NCBI RefSeq assembly: GCF_036075115.1 | Contig: NZ_CP107958.1 | Span: forward strand, 682,001 to 746,000 | Direction: 5' to 3' | DNA: 64,000 nucleotides | Origin: Streptomyces sp. NBC_00377 | Lineage (GTDB): Bacteria > Actinomycetota > Actinomycetes > Streptomycetales > Streptomycetaceae | In this document: piece by piece, positions 36,308 through 49,772 of the stretch | Position numbering within the stretch: position 1 is the first letter of the stretch | Layout of the letters: each line of letters opens with the position of its first letter | The notes under the pieces: generated by a model | What the model saw: the letters and a program-made list of their open reading frames with translations, nothing else | The model's database searches: none | Told to the model about the DNA's origin: nothing | Program-made: the position numbers and the translations under genes

Positions 36308-37294
36308 TCACTTGAGCCAGGCGTCGACCTTGTCCTTGTTGGCGTCGACCCACTTCTTGGCCGCCGCGTCGGGCGTCATCTTGTCCACCGCGATGTACTT
36401 GGCCACGGTGTTCTGGTCGTCGTTGGTCCAGTTGAACTTCTTCACCAGGTCATAGGCGGGGCTCCCCGACTTGGCGAACTTCGCGCTGACGATCTTGTCC
36501 AGGTCGTAGACGGGATAGTCACAGGCGACCTTGGCCGCGTCGGCGTCACAACCCGTCTTGTACGCGGGCAGGTTCACCTTCACCAGCGGCACCTCGGAGA
36601 GGAACCACTGCGGCTCGTAGAAGTAGCCGATCACCCATTCCTTGTTCTTCTCGGCCTTGCGGTACGCCTGGATGAGGGCGGTCTCACTGCCCGCGTACAC
36701 CACCTTGAAGTCCAGCTTCAGGTTCTTCACCAGGGCCTCGTCGTTGGTGACGTACGAGGGGTCGCCGTCGAGGAGCTGGCCCTTGCCGCCCGACTCCGAG
36801 GTCTTGAACTCGGCGGCGTACTTGTTCAGGTTCTTCCAGTCGGTGATGTCCGGGTGCGCCTTCGCCAGCCACGGCGGCACGTACCAGCCGATGATGCCCT
36901 TGTTGCCGGTCGAGCCGGCCTCGACGCCGGTCTTCTGCTCGGTGATGTACTTCTTCTTCAGGTCGTCATGGCCCCAGTTCTCCAGGACGGCGTCCACCTC
37001 GCCCGTGCCGAAGCCCTGCCAGGCGATCTCCTCCTTGAGGTCCTTCTTGGTGACCTTGCAGCCGAGTTCCTGCTGGGCGACGTACGCGACGACCGCCGCG
37101 TCCGCCTCGTAGCCCACCCACGGGTTGACGGCGAGGTTGAAGGTCCCGCACTTGTCCGAACTGCCTGAGCTGCCCGAGCCGGCGGTGTCGTCGCCGACCT
37201 TCGCGCCACCGCAGGCGGTGAGGGCGAGCCCCATGACGGTGACGACCGCCGTGCCGGCGGCGCCGACTCTCCACTGTCTTGCTTGCCTTGCCAT
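36308..37294 (-). CDS. Glycine betaine ABC transporter substrate-binding lipoprotein (OpuAC/ProX type)
   Basis: 328-residue lipoprotein with signal ending in the lipobox LALTAC (Cys28) and a short Gly/Ser spacer. The body shows the OpuAC-family pattern FNLAVNPWVGYEADAAVVAYVAQQELG, then EIAWQGFGTGEVDAVLENWGHDD, with Trp-rich segments (GWYVPPWL, YEPQWFL) that form aromatic cages for quaternary amines. It is the last gene of the transporter operon, 12 bp after the permease gene, and is followed by a 20-bp hairpin. Confidence 0.93.
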   Translation of the reverse strand: MARQARQWRVGAAGTAVVTVMGLALTACGGAKVGDDTAGSGSSGSSDKCGTFNLAVNPWVGYEADAAVVAYVAQQELGCKVTKKDLKEEIAWQGFGTGEVDAVLENWGHDDLKKKYITEQKTGVEAGSTGNKGIIGWYVPPWLAKAHPDITDWKNLNKYAAEFKTSESGGKGQLLDGDPSYVTNDEALVKNLKLDFKVVYAGSETALIQAYRKAEKNKEWVIGYFYEPQWFLSEVPLVKVNLPAYKTGCDADAAKVACDYPVYDLDKIVSAKFAKSGSPAYDLVKKFNWTNDDQNTVAKYIAVDKMTPDAAAKKWVDANKDKVDAWLK

Positions 37295-37306
37295 GGTCAG
37301 TGCTCC

Positions 37307-41885
<4,579 letters not shown>

Positions 41886-41910
41886 GCGCCATGCCCTTCG
41901 ACCGAAATGC

Positions 41911-41927
41911 GTTGCGCATTGTGCATT
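41911..41927. promoter_or_regulatory. Degenerate GTTGC-N7-GCAtt element, betB-purU intergenic region
   Basis: GTTGC-GCATTGT-GCATT lies 26-42 bp upstream of betB and matches three of five bases in its right arm. The same 218-bp divergent region holds further TTGC half-sites at 42054-42085. It is weaker than the sites near betA and the dimethylglycine oxidase gene. Confidence 0.35.
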
Positions 41928-42103
41928 CAATTGCTTGTGGTGGAACACCCTGGCGAATGTGCAGACATACGTCAAGAGGTTGGCGGATGACGATTTCACC
42001 ATGCGGGCAGTTGCCGTGCCGCCCTTGACCACGGGCGGCACCGAGCCGACCATGTTGCGTATCGCTCATCCAGTTGTGCAATACGCACCGATGGAGGCCG
42101 CTT

Positions 42104-42976
42104 ATGTCCCCTCGACCGCAACCCGGCCGTGAGTATGTCCTCACTCTCTCGTGTCCCGACAGCGCGGGACTGGTCCACGCCGTGAGCGGCTTTCTCGTCA
42201 GGAACTCCGGCAACATCCTGGAGAGCCAGCAGTTCGACGACCGGCTCCAGGGCCGTTTCTTCATGAGGGTCCACTTCGATGTTTCCGATCCAACCGCGGA
42301 CCTGGAAAATCTGCGTTACCGATTCGGTCCGGTGGCGGAGGCCTATCGCATCTCCTGGACCCTGAGAGACGCCTCGACGCCGACCCGGACGCTGATCATG
42401 GTGTCCAGGTTCGGGCACTGTCTGAACGACCTGCTCTTCCGCCGGCGCACCGGTGCGCTGAACATCGAGATCCCGGCGATCGTCTCCAACCACCGGGACT
42501 TCGAGAGGCTGGCGCAGACCTACGACATCCCCTTCCACCACATCCCCGTGACCAGGGAGACCAAGCCGGAGGCCGAGGCGCGGCTGCTGGAGCTGGTGCG
42601 CGAGCTGGACGTCGACCTGGTGGTGCTGGCCCGCTACATGCAGGTCCTCTCGGACGACCTGTGCAAGCAGCTGGAGGGTCGCGCGATCAACATCCACCAC
42701 TCCTTCCTGCCCAGCTTCAAGGGCGCCCGACCGTATGTACAGGCCTACGACCGCGGGGTGAAGCTCGTCGGCGCGACGGCGCACTACGTGACATCGGACC
42801 TGGACGAGGGGCAGATCATCGAACAGGACGTGGTCAGGGTGGACCACTCGCTCGACCCCGGGGAGCTGGTCACGGTCGGCCGCGACGTCGAGGCGCAGGT
42901 CCTCGCCCACGCGGTGAAGTGGCACAGCGAGAGCAGGGTGATGGTGGACGGCAACCGCACGGTCGTCTTCCGCTGA
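42104..42976 (+). CDS. purU: Formyltetrahydrofolate deformylase
   Basis: 290-residue enzyme that hydrolyses 10-formyl-THF to THF and formate. An N-terminal ACT domain (YVLTLSCPDSAGLVHAVSGF) precedes a formyltransferase-fold domain. The active-site Asn and His are in INIHHSFLPSFKGARPY and the Asp in TSDLDEGQIIEQDV. ATG 42104 follows GGAGG. Beside betaine degradation genes it likely regenerates THF for the two folate-coupled oxidases. It is transcribed rightwards from the region shared with betB. Confidence 0.94.
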   Translation: MSPRPQPGREYVLTLSCPDSAGLVHAVSGFLVRNSGNILESQQFDDRLQGRFFMRVHFDVSDPTADLENLRYRFGPVAEAYRISWTLRDASTPTRTLIMVSRFGHCLNDLLFRRRTGALNIEIPAIVSNHRDFERLAQTYDIPFHHIPVTRETKPEAEARLLELVRELDVDLVVLARYMQVLSDDLCKQLEGRAINIHHSFLPSFKGARPYVQAYDRGVKLVGATAHYVTSDLDEGQIIEQDVVRVDHSLDPGELVTVGRDVEAQVLAHAVKWHSESRVMVDGNRTVVFR

Positions 42977-42989
42977 GAACCTCTGCACC

Positions 42990-43022
42990 CGGCCGCGTGC
43001 CGTATACGGCTGCACGCGGCCG
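42990..43022. terminator. Hairpin after purU
   Basis: A perfect 11-bp stem CGGCCGCGTGC/GCACGCGGCCG with an 11-base loop, 13 bp after the purU stop, between convergent genes. Confidence 0.7.
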
Positions 43023-43086
43023 CCCACGGGAGGCACACGGACGCCGGACGGGCGGATCTGCCCGTCCGGCGTCTCGTCGCTCCCGG

Positions 43087-43116
43087 CCCGAGCCGCCCTC
43101 GCCCGAGCCGCCCTCG
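43087..43116. repeat. Two copies of a 15-bp direct repeat
   Basis: CCCGAGCCGCCCTCG occurs twice head to tail between the purU hairpin and the 17-bp tandem array at the end of the MTHFR-like gene. Confidence 0.8.
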
Positions 43117-43133
43117 CCCGCCGAGTCCGTCCT

Positions 43134-43235
43134 CGGCCCGCGGTCGATCTCAGCCCGTCGTCGCCCTCAGCCCGTCGTCGCCCTCGGCCCCCGGTCGCCC
43201 TCTGCCCGCGGTCGGCTTCCGCCCCCGAGTCGCTC
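43134..43235. repeat. Six degenerate copies of a 17-bp tandem repeat overlapping the MTHFR-like C-terminus
   Basis: Six 17-bp units follow one another; copies 2 and 3 (CAGCCCGTCGTCGCCCT) are identical and the others diverge. The stop of the MTHFR-like gene falls at the junction of copies 2 and 3, so the last 23 codons are repeat-derived. As 17 is not a multiple of three, a change in copy number would alter the protein's tail. Confidence 0.9.
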
Positions 43236-44054
43236 CAGCAGGGCCCTCCGCCACTTCTCCGTCTCGGCGATCTGGTTGAAGGTGAACAGGTGCAGCCCCG
43301 CCACCCCCGCCGCAGGCGCGGTGAGCGCCTTCTCGGCGCGGGCCAGCAGCCCCTCGGGCGCGTAGCCGCCGGGCGTCGCGAACCGCAGGAACCATGACGG
43401 GTGCCGTGTGAGGAAGCGAGTCGACTCCCCGACGCCGATCTTCGTGGCCATGGACAGCAGCTTCGCGCGCTGCACCGGCCCCGCGACGCCCACATGGAGG
43501 GGCAGGGTGATCTCCCGGCGCCGTATCCGGGCGATCCACTCCCCCAGCACCCGCGCGTCGAAGCAGAGGTTGCTCACGAGGTACGTGGCGTGCTCGCGCT
43601 TGTCCCACATGGCCTGGACGGTGAGGTCGTCGTGGATGAGCGGATGGCTCTCCGGATACCCCGTGACGCCGACCCGGGCGAACGGCCGGCCCAGCCCGCT
43701 CAGCGCCCGCAGCACCGGCAGGGCCCCGTCGTAGACCCCGGCCGGCGGGTCGGCGTCGCCGGCGGGGAGGAAGACGTCGTCCACCCCCGCCGCGCGGAGC
43801 CGGTCGACGACCTCCTTGAGGTGCACCTCGTCGCGCAGCAGACGCGCGGGCACGTGCGGGACGACGCGGTATCCGTGCGCCGACAGGCGGGTGGCGAGGC
43901 CGAGAGTCGGCTCCAGGCCCTTGACCGGCGACGCCGTCACGGTGACGACGGCGTCGCGCGGAAGGTGGGCCAGGACTTTCTCCTCGGTCGCCCTCGCGGG
44001 CAGCACCTCGTAGCGGACGCTGTGCAGCAGCGCCCCGAGCCCGGTGGCTTCCAA
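43167..44054 (-). CDS. Methylenetetrahydrofolate reductase-like protein
   Basis: 295-residue TIM-barrel protein of the MTHFR superfamily. It shows VTVTASPVKGLEPTL, DDVFLPAGD, a GVTGYPESHPLI motif as in MetF, and TYLVSNLCFDARVL. The start is TTG 44054, four bases beyond the betA stop, with only a weak ribosome site. It is coupled to betA and probably reduces methylene-THF formed during betaine demethylation, or serves as a related folate enzyme. The last about 20 residues (from GGGSRP) are encoded by a tandem repeat and look non-native. Confidence 0.8.
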   Translation of the reverse strand: MEATGLGALLHSVRYEVLPARATEEKVLAHLPRDAVVTVTASPVKGLEPTLGLATRLSAHGYRVVPHVPARLLRDEVHLKEVVDRLRAAGVDDVFLPAGDADPPAGVYDGALPVLRALSGLGRPFARVGVTGYPESHPLIHDDLTVQAMWDKREHATYLVSNLCFDARVLGEWIARIRRREITLPLHVGVAGPVQRAKLLSMATKIGVGESTRFLTRHPSWFLRFATPGGYAPEGLLARAEKALTAPAAGVAGLHLFTFNQIAETEKWRRALLERLGGGSRPRAEGDRGPRATTG

Positions 44055-44057
44055 CGT

Positions 44058-45728
44058 CTACCCGGCCTGCTTCTGGGCGTCCTGGTGCCGGTAGTAGGCG
44101 GCCTTGGACGGTGCGAGCGGTTCCCTGCCGAGGATCAGGTCGGCGGCCTTCTCGGCGACCATCATCACCGGGGCGTAGATGTTGCCGTTCGTGACGTAGG
44201 GCATCACCGACGCGTCCACCACCCGCAGGCCCTCGACGCCGTGCACGCGCATGCTGGCGGGGTCGACGACGGCCATCTCGTCGGTGCCCATCTTGCACGT
44301 GCAGGACGGGTGCAGAGCGGTCTCGCCCTCCTTGGCGACCCAGGCGAGGATCTCCTCGTCGCTGTCCACGGAGGGCCCGGGCGAGACCTCTCCGTCGTTG
44401 TAGGGAGCCAGCGCGGGCTGGCTGAGCAGCTTGCGGGCCACCCGGATCGCCTCCACCCACTCACGGCGGTCCTGCTCGGTGGAGAGGTAGTTGAAGCGCA
44501 GCGCCGGGTGCTCGCGCGGGTCCCTGCTCCTGATCTTCACCGAGCCGATGGCGTCGGAGTACATGGGCCCCACGTGCACCTGGTAGCCATGACCGCCGGC
44601 AGGCGAGGAGCCGTCGTAGCGGACCGCGATGGGCAGGAAGTGGAACATCAGGTTGGGGTACGCGACGTCCTCGTTGCTGCGGGCGAACCCGCCGGCCTCG
44701 AAGTGGTTCGTGGCGGCCGGGCCCTTGCGGAACAGCCACTGGAGCCCGATGAAGGGGGCGCGCCACTTCGCCATGTACGGCTGCATGGAGACGGGCTGTT
44801 TGCAGGCGTACTGGACGTAGACCTCGAGGTGGTCCTGGAGGTTCTCGCCGACGCCCGGCAGATCGTGGACGACGTCGATGCCGAGGGCGCTCAGCTCCTC
44901 GGCGTTGCCGACCCCGGAGAGCTGGAGCAGCTGCGGGGAGTTGATCGCGCCACCGCAGAGGATGACCTCCTTGGCGCGGACCTGCTGGAGCGCGCCCTTG
45001 CCGCGCCGGTACTCGACACCGACGGCCCGCTTGCCCTCGAACAGCACCCGGGTGACGAGTGCGCGGGTCCTGATCGTGAGGTTGGGCCGCTTCCTGACCG
45101 GCTTGAGGTAGGCCTTCGAGGCCGACAGACGCCGTCCGCGGTGGACGTTGCGGTCGAACTTGGCGAAGCCTTCCTGCCGGTAGCCGTTGACGTCGTCCGT
45201 GGGCGCGTAGCCCGCTTCCCGGGTGGCCTCGAGGAAGGCGCCGAAGAGGGGGTTGGTCGCGGGGCCCCGTTCGAGGACGAGGGGTCCGTCGTGGCCGCGG
45301 AACTCGTCGTCCGGGTCGGCCGCGAGACAGTTCTCCATGCGCCGGAAGTACGGCAGGCAGTGCGCGTAGTCCCAGGTCTCCATGCCGGGATCGGCGGCCC
45401 AGCGCTCGTAGTCCAGGGGGTTGCCGCGCTGGAAGATCATGCCGTTGATGCTGCTGGAACCGCCCAGCACCTTGCCGCGAGCGTGGTAGACGCGCCGGCC
45501 GCCCATGTGGGGCTCGGGCTCCGACTCGTACTTCCAGTCGTAGAACCGGCTGCCGATCGGGTAGGTCAGCGCCGCGGGCATGTGGATGAAGACGTCCCAG
45601 GGGTAGTCCGGCCGGCCGGCCTCCAGGACCAGTACCCGGTTGGCGGGATCGGCGGAGAGCCTGTTCGCCAGTGCGCTGCCGGCCGAACCGCCGCCGACGA
45701 TGACGAAGTCGTAGTGCAGGGAAGCCAT
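44058..45728 (-). CDS. betA: Choline dehydrogenase (GMC oxidoreductase)
   Basis: 556-residue FAD enzyme. The N-terminal dinucleotide motif is [21 protein letters not shown] signature 1 is [15 protein letters not shown] and signature 2 is [24 protein letters not shown] and the C-terminal [19 protein letters not shown] match BetA. It oxidises choline to betaine aldehyde. ATG 45728 is chosen over an upstream in-frame ATG because the family starts there. Its 152-bp divergent promoter region is shared with the IclR gene and holds a perfect GTTGC-N7-GCAAC site. Confidence 0.88.
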   Translation of the reverse strand: MASLHYDFVIVGGGSAGSALANRLSADPANRVLVLEAGRPDYPWDVFIHMPAALTYPIGSRFYDWKYESEPEPHMGGRRVYHARGKVLGGSSSINGMIFQRGNPLDYERWAADPGMETWDYAHCLPYFRRMENCLAADPDDEFRGHDGPLVLERGPATNPLFGAFLEATREAGYAPTDDVNGYRQEGFAKFDRNVHRGRRLSASKAYLKPVRKRPNLTIRTRALVTRVLFEGKRAVGVEYRRGKGALQQVRAKEVILCGGAINSPQLLQLSGVGNAEELSALGIDVVHDLPGVGENLQDHLEVYVQYACKQPVSMQPYMAKWRAPFIGLQWLFRKGPAATNHFEAGGFARSNEDVAYPNLMFHFLPIAVRYDGSSPAGGHGYQVHVGPMYSDAIGSVKIRSRDPREHPALRFNYLSTEQDRREWVEAIRVARKLLSQPALAPYNDGEVSPGPSVDSDEEILAWVAKEGETALHPSCTCKMGTDEMAVVDPASMRVHGVEGLRVVDASVMPYVTNGNIYAPVMMVAEKAADLILGREPLAPSKAAYYRHQDAQKQAG

Positions 45729-45797
45729 GATGCCTCGTCTCGCTCGCGCCGTAGAGTACGCGAGGCATGGTAGTACCGGCAGCGTCATACGCACCAG

Positions 45798-45814
45798 GTT
45801 GCGAACGACGCAAC
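45798..45814. promoter_or_regulatory. Perfect GTTGC-N7-GCAAC operator, betA-IclR intergenic region
   Basis: The site GTTGC-GAACGAC-GCAAC has extended arms GTTGCG/CGCAAC. It is 69 bp upstream of betA and 67 bp upstream of the IclR start, placed to control both. This is the strongest copy of the motif in the window and lies beside the regulator gene. Confidence 0.65.
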
Positions 45815-45843
45815 TTGCCAGAACTTCGTTTCGCGGCTGTTAC

Positions 45844-45881
45844 TTGCAGTGGTGTTGTTTACTACGCGTATAGTTTTGTTG
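45844..45881 (+). promoter_or_regulatory. Promoter of the IclR gene, apparently leaderless
   Basis: A TATAGT -10 hexamer at 45869-45874 is followed after six bases by the GTG start codon at 45881. TTGCAG at 45844-45849 is a weak -35 with a 19-base spacer. Transcription would start at or next to the first base of the start codon, and no Shine-Dalgarno sequence precedes it. Confidence 0.6.
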
Positions 45882-46678
45882 TGAGCAACCACAGCCAAGA
45901 CACCGAAACGTCAAATTCGCAGGCCGGCGGAGTGCAGTCGGTCGACCGAGCCATCAGCGTCCTCGAGATCCTGGCCCAGCGTGGCGAGGCGGGCGTCAGC
46001 GAGGTGGCCGCCGAGATAGACGTTCACAAGTCCACCGCGTTCCGCCTGCTCGGCGCGCTGGAGTCGCGCGGTCTGGTGGAACAGGCGGGCGAGCGCGGCA
46101 AGTACCGGCTCGGGTTCGGCATCGTCCGACTGGCCGGTGCGGTGACGGGACGGATCGACATCACCCAGCAGGGCCGCCCGGTCTGCGAGCGCCTCGCCGA
46201 GGAGATCGGCGAGACCGTCAACATCGCCGTGATGCAGGAGCACTACGCGATCAACCTCTACGAGGTGCGCGGCCCCGGCGCCGTCACCGCGCACAACTGG
46301 GTCGGCGAGCTGACCCCGCTGCACGCCACCTCCAGCGGCAAGGTCCTGCTGGCGCACCTGCCCGCCAAGGAGCGCGCCGCGCTGCTGACCGAGGCCGGGA
46401 TGAAGAAGGTCACCCCGCACACCATCACCGCGAAGACGAAGCTCGAGAAGAACCTCGCCGAGGCCCGGGAGCGCGGCTACGCGTGGACGCTCGAGGAGCT
46501 GGAGGTGGGACTGCACGCCATGGCCGCGCCGGTCCGCAACCGCGAAGGAGAGGTCATCGCCGCGCTCAGCGCCTCCGGCCCCGCGTACCGCTTCACCGAG
46601 CAGCGCCTGCACGAGCTCTCCCCGGTGCTGCTCAAGGGCGCCGAGGAGATCAGTCACCGGATGGGCTTCCTGGGCTGA
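45881..46678 (+). CDS. IclR-family transcriptional regulator
   Basis: 265-residue regulator. The N-terminal winged helix includes VQSVDRAISVLEILAQ and the recognition helix VHKSTAFRLLGALESRGLVE. The C-terminal effector domain shows YEVRGPGAVTAHNWVGE, LHATSSGKVLLAHLP and a closing segment GLHAMAAPVRNREGEVIAALSASGPAYRF. It sits in the betaine cluster, divergent from betA, and probably responds to choline, betaine or a product. GTG 45881 appears leaderless. It converges with the Rieske gene, leaving a 5-bp gap. Confidence 0.92.
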   Translation: MSNHSQDTETSNSQAGGVQSVDRAISVLEILAQRGEAGVSEVAAEIDVHKSTAFRLLGALESRGLVEQAGERGKYRLGFGIVRLAGAVTGRIDITQQGRPVCERLAEEIGETVNIAVMQEHYAINLYEVRGPGAVTAHNWVGELTPLHATSSGKVLLAHLPAKERAALLTEAGMKKVTPHTITAKTKLEKNLAEARERGYAWTLEELEVGLHAMAAPVRNREGEVIAALSASGPAYRFTEQRLHELSPVLLKGAEEISHRMGFLG

Positions 46679-46683
46679 CCGCC

Positions 46684-47814
46684 CTACTGCGGACGGCTGC
46701 CCAGGCGGTCGTTCACCCAGTCGTGGAACGCGCCTATGTGGTGCTCGCTGGGCACCAGCACACCGCCCTTGGCGTACATGCGTGAGCTCATCCCGGGCTG
46801 CGTGCGCTCGCACGCGTCGAAGTCCTGGCGGTTGACCCGGTCGAAGAGTTCCACGGAGCGGCTGACGTCCTTCCCGCTCTCGACGACGTGCGGGAGGTAG
46901 AGCCAGTCGCACTCGACGATCGTGCGGTCGACGGCCACCGGGTACATCCGGTGGAAGATCACGTGGTCGGGTACGAGGTTGATGAACACCTGCGGCTTGA
47001 CGGTGATCGCGTAGTAGCGGCGGTCCTGGTCCTGGGCCACCCCGGGGATCCGGTCCAGGCCCTCGGAGCCGTCGACGGTGAAGCCCTGCACCCCTTCACC
47101 GAACTCGGCGCCGTGGCCGACGTAGTACTGGGCGGCGTAGCCGTCGGCGAACTCGGGGAGCACCTCGGTGAGTTCGGGGTGAATGGTGGCGCAGTGGTAG
47201 CACTCCATGAAGTTCTCGATGATGAGCTTCCAGTTCGCCTTCACGTCATAGGTGATCCGTCGGCCGACAGCGAGACCGTCGATGCCGTACCGCTCGATCG
47301 ACTCGACGTCCCCGAGGCGGGCGACCACCTCACCGATGACGTCCTCGTCGAAGGAGGGCGGGTTCTCCGCGAGGCACACCCAGACGTAGCCGAGCCACTC
47401 CCGGGTGGCCACGCTCACCAGGCCGAACTCGGTCCGGCCCACGTCGGGCATCTTGGTGAGGTTGGGCGCCGCGACGAGCTTGCCGTTCAGGTCGTACGTC
47501 CAGGCGTGGTAGGGGCACTGGAAGGCCCTCTTGACCTCGCCGGTCTCCTCCGTGCAGAGCTTGGCGCCGCGGTGCCGGCACACGTTGAAATAGGCACGGA
47601 CGGAGTTGTCACGAGCGCGGGTGACCAGGATGCTCTCACGGCCCACGTCGACGGTGCGGAAGGCGCCGGGCTTCGCCAGTTCCGAGGCGCGCGCCACGCA
47701 GAACCACATGGTCTCGAAGATGCGCTCCTGCTCCTGGGCGAAGACCGCCGGATCCGTGTAGGAGGAGCCGGGAAGGGTGGCGATCAGGCTGTCCGGCAGA
47801 CTGGTCGAGGTCAC
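46684..47814 (-). CDS. Rieske oxygenase, probable glycine betaine demethylase oxygenase component
   Basis: 376-residue Rieske protein. Cluster ligands are C79 and H81 (CRHRGAKL) and C100 and H103 (CPYHAWTYDL). Iron histidines are H207 and H212 in ENFMECYHCATIHPEL, a pattern seen in GbcA-type betaine demethylases. It would remove one methyl of glycine betaine as formaldehyde, giving dimethylglycine. GTG 47814 follows GAGGAG. The assignment rests on motif and context; stachydrine or carnitine oxygenases are alternatives. It follows the reductase gene after a 176-bp gap with a hairpin. Confidence 0.8.
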   Translation of the reverse strand: MTSTSLPDSLIATLPGSSYTDPAVFAQEQERIFETMWFCVARASELAKPGAFRTVDVGRESILVTRARDNSVRAYFNVCRHRGAKLCTEETGEVKRAFQCPYHAWTYDLNGKLVAAPNLTKMPDVGRTEFGLVSVATREWLGYVWVCLAENPPSFDEDVIGEVVARLGDVESIERYGIDGLAVGRRITYDVKANWKLIIENFMECYHCATIHPELTEVLPEFADGYAAQYYVGHGAEFGEGVQGFTVDGSEGLDRIPGVAQDQDRRYYAITVKPQVFINLVPDHVIFHRMYPVAVDRTIVECDWLYLPHVVESGKDVSRSVELFDRVNRQDFDACERTQPGMSSRMYAKGGVLVPSEHHIGAFHDWVNDRLGSRPQ

Positions 47815-47891
47815 GGTGCACTCCTCGGAGGACGTCGTGGAGGGGCAACAACGCTGCGGGTCACGGGCGTGCGCAGCAGGATTCGGGGGGC

Positions 47892-47910
47892 GCCCCGCAG
47901 GGTGCGGGGC
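47892..47910. terminator. Short hairpin between reductase and Rieske oxygenase genes
   Basis: An 8-bp stem GCCCCGCA/TGCGGGGC with a GGG loop lies in the 176-bp gap, about 80 bp downstream of the reductase stop. It may attenuate transcription into the oxygenase gene. Confidence 0.4.
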
Positions 47911-47990
47911 TGCTTCTACGTGCGGCTCCGCCGCGTGGGCGCGACCGGCCGCAACGGCGGTACGGAGGAGGCAACGACCCGTCGCGGCGC

Positions 47991-49151
47991 TCACAGCGGA
48001 GCGCTGAGCTGCTTGCGCCAGCGGGTGAACAGCCGGGGCTGGTTCATCCCGAGCACGGCGACCGGCCTACCGGCGCGCCGGTAGACGGCGAGGACGTCGC
48101 GGTCGTCAGCGGCGCCTTCCTCCACGGTCACGCTGTCGGCGCCGGCCGCGTGCCCGGCGAACTGGATCTTCACGCCGTACTGGTCGGACCAGAAGTACGG
48201 CGGCCGGGGCACGCCGGGTTCCACCGCACCGCCCGCCAGCAGCGTGGCCACGGCGGCATCGGGCCGCTCCCGTGCTCCGGTCCAGTGCTCGACGCGGCGG
48301 TGGGTACCGGTGCGGGGGTCGTACCAGTTGGCGCAGTCACCGACCGCGACCACCGCGGCCAGGCTGGTGCGGCCGTCGGCGCCGCAGGTCACGCCGTTGT
48401 CGAGCTCGACCCCTGAACCCCGCAGCCACTCGACGCACGGCCGTGCCCCCACGCCGACGACCACGATGTCGGCCGGGATGCTGCGACCGTCCTCGAGCAG
48501 GACGGCGTCCACCCTGCTCTCCCCGCTCAGCCCCTTGACGCCCACGCCGCACAGCAGCCGTACGCCGTGGTCGGCGTGCAGGGCGGAGACGACGGCGCCC
48601 ATCGTCACGCCGAGCGGTCCGGCGAGCGGCGTCGGGGCCACCTCGACCACCGTCACGTCGAGCCCGAGGGCGCAGGCGGTGGAAGCCACCTCGGCGCCGA
48701 TGAATCCGCCGCCGATCACCACCAGCCGTCCGCCCGCGGCCAGTTCGTCGCGCAGGGTGCGGGCGTCGTCCAGGGTGCGCAGCCGGTGCACTCCCGCGAG
48801 GCCCTCGGCACCCGGGAGCGTGCGCGCGGCGGCGCCCGTCGCGATGACGAGGCCGTCGGTGCGGACCTCGCGTCCGTCGGCGAGCCGTACGGCGCGCTCG
48901 GCTCGGTCGAGGCCGGTGGCGCGGACGCCGAGCAGCCACTCCGCCCCCAGGTCCTCGTCGTCCGTCTCCAGCGAGAGATCCGCTTCGCCTAGCGTGCCCG
49001 CCAGGAACTCCTTGGACAGCGGGGGCCTGTCGTACGGGCGGTGGGTCTCGTCGCCGATGACGACAAGCCGACCGTCGTAGCCCTGCTTGCGCAGCGAGCG
49101 CGCCGCCGACAGCCCTGCCAGCGAGGCGCCCACGACGGCGACGGTTCTCAC
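47991..49151 (-). CDS. FAD-dependent ferredoxin reductase (class of BphA4/rubredoxin reductase)
   Basis: 386-residue pyridine-nucleotide reductase. FAD motif VAVVGASLAGLSAARSLRKQGY is at the N-terminus, then RPPLSKEFL typical of ferredoxin reductases of Rieske systems. The NAD motif is LVVIGGGFIGAEVASTA, and the second FAD contact is AVVAVGDCANWYD. GTG 49151 overlaps the Rieske ferredoxin stop (GTGA). It passes electrons from NAD(P)H to the ferredoxin and on to the oxygenase encoded next. Confidence 0.93.
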   Translation of the reverse strand: MRTVAVVGASLAGLSAARSLRKQGYDGRLVVIGDETHRPYDRPPLSKEFLAGTLGEADLSLETDDEDLGAEWLLGVRATGLDRAERAVRLADGREVRTDGLVIATGAAARTLPGAEGLAGVHRLRTLDDARTLRDELAAGGRLVVIGGGFIGAEVASTACALGLDVTVVEVAPTPLAGPLGVTMGAVVSALHADHGVRLLCGVGVKGLSGESRVDAVLLEDGRSIPADIVVVGVGARPCVEWLRGSGVELDNGVTCGADGRTSLAAVVAVGDCANWYDPRTGTHRRVEHWTGARERPDAAVATLLAGGAVEPGVPRPPYFWSDQYGVKIQFAGHAAGADSVTVEEGAADDRDVLAVYRRAGRPVAVLGMNQPRLFTRWRKQLSAPL

Positions 49152-49510
49152 GCGGGACCCCCGGCGAGCCGGGACGCGACGCACGGAGGCAGGTTGGGGG
49201 CGTCCGTGGACACCCGGAGGTAGATCATGCCGTCCTCCACCAGGACCCCGTGGGTGCGGACCGGGCGCTTGGCCGGCGGGGCGTCGACGGCGCCGGTCCG
49301 CAGGTCGAACTTCGAGGCGTGCAGCGGGCATTCCACCTCGCAGCCCTCCAGCCAGCCGTCGGCGAGCGAGGCGTCCTGGTGGGTGCAGGTGTCGTCGATG
49401 GCGAAGACCTCGCCGTCATCGGTGTGGAACACCGACACCGGCGGGTCGATGTCGAGCCGGAAGGCCTCACCTCGCGGGAGGTCCGCGAGACGGCACACGG
49501 GAATCATCAT
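49148..49510 (-). CDS. Rieske-type [2Fe-2S] ferredoxin
   Basis: 120-residue ferredoxin of the Rieske fold. The cluster ligands are in CTHQDASL and CPLHASKFD (C-x-H...C-x2-H). It starts with adjacent ATGs at 49510 and 49507 preceded by GAGG. It is first in the operon ferredoxin - reductase - (176 bp) - oxygenase. Its upstream region carries two GTTGC-N7-GCAAC-like sites. Pseudomonas betaine demethylase uses a single fused reductase, so this separate three-component layout differs. Confidence 0.93.
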   Translation of the reverse strand: MMIPVCRLADLPRGEAFRLDIDPPVSVFHTDDGEVFAIDDTCTHQDASLADGWLEGCEVECPLHASKFDLRTGAVDAPPAKRPVRTHGVLVEDGMIYLRVSTDAPNLPPCVASRLAGGPA

Positions 49511-49537
49511 GACACCTCGGTGCGTATAACGAAACGG

Positions 49538-49554
49538 ATTGCGGTAAGCGCAAC
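49538..49554. promoter_or_regulatory. ATTGC-N7-GCAAC operator upstream of the Rieske ferredoxin operon
   Basis: ATTGC-GGTAAGC-GCAAC lies 28 bp upstream of the ferredoxin start and matches the 17-bp cluster motif in nine of ten arm positions. Its inner bases extend the symmetry (TTGCG/CGCAA). Confidence 0.55.
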
Positions 49555-49620
49555 ATCAGTCTGAAGTCGGCCCGAATCCTTGTCAAGGAGTTCACGGGCC
49601 GGACGACCTGACCTTGCGGA

Positions 49621-49637
49621 GTTGCTCGTTATGCAAC
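49621..49637. promoter_or_regulatory. Perfect GTTGC-N7-GCAAC operator, second site before the Rieske ferredoxin operon
   Basis: GTTGC-TCGTTAT-GCAAC lies about 110 bp upstream of the ferredoxin start. With the proximal site at 49538 it forms a pair about 83 bp apart, eight helical turns, which could support looping or cooperative binding. Confidence 0.55.
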
Positions 49638-49772
49638 TTCCTGCGCAATAGGCAACAGGGGACCGAGTGCGGCCCCTTCTCTCCCCGAGCGGCGGAGAAC
49701 AGGGAGGCGGCCCGTCTCCCCGCCCCGCGAAGGACCGACGGACGGGCGCGCGGCCCGGCGCGTACCGGGTGC

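Noticed and set aside
41996..43495. 499-codon leftward open frame opposite purU
   Set aside because: It is antisense to a well-supported purU and crosses the terminator hairpin and tandem repeats.
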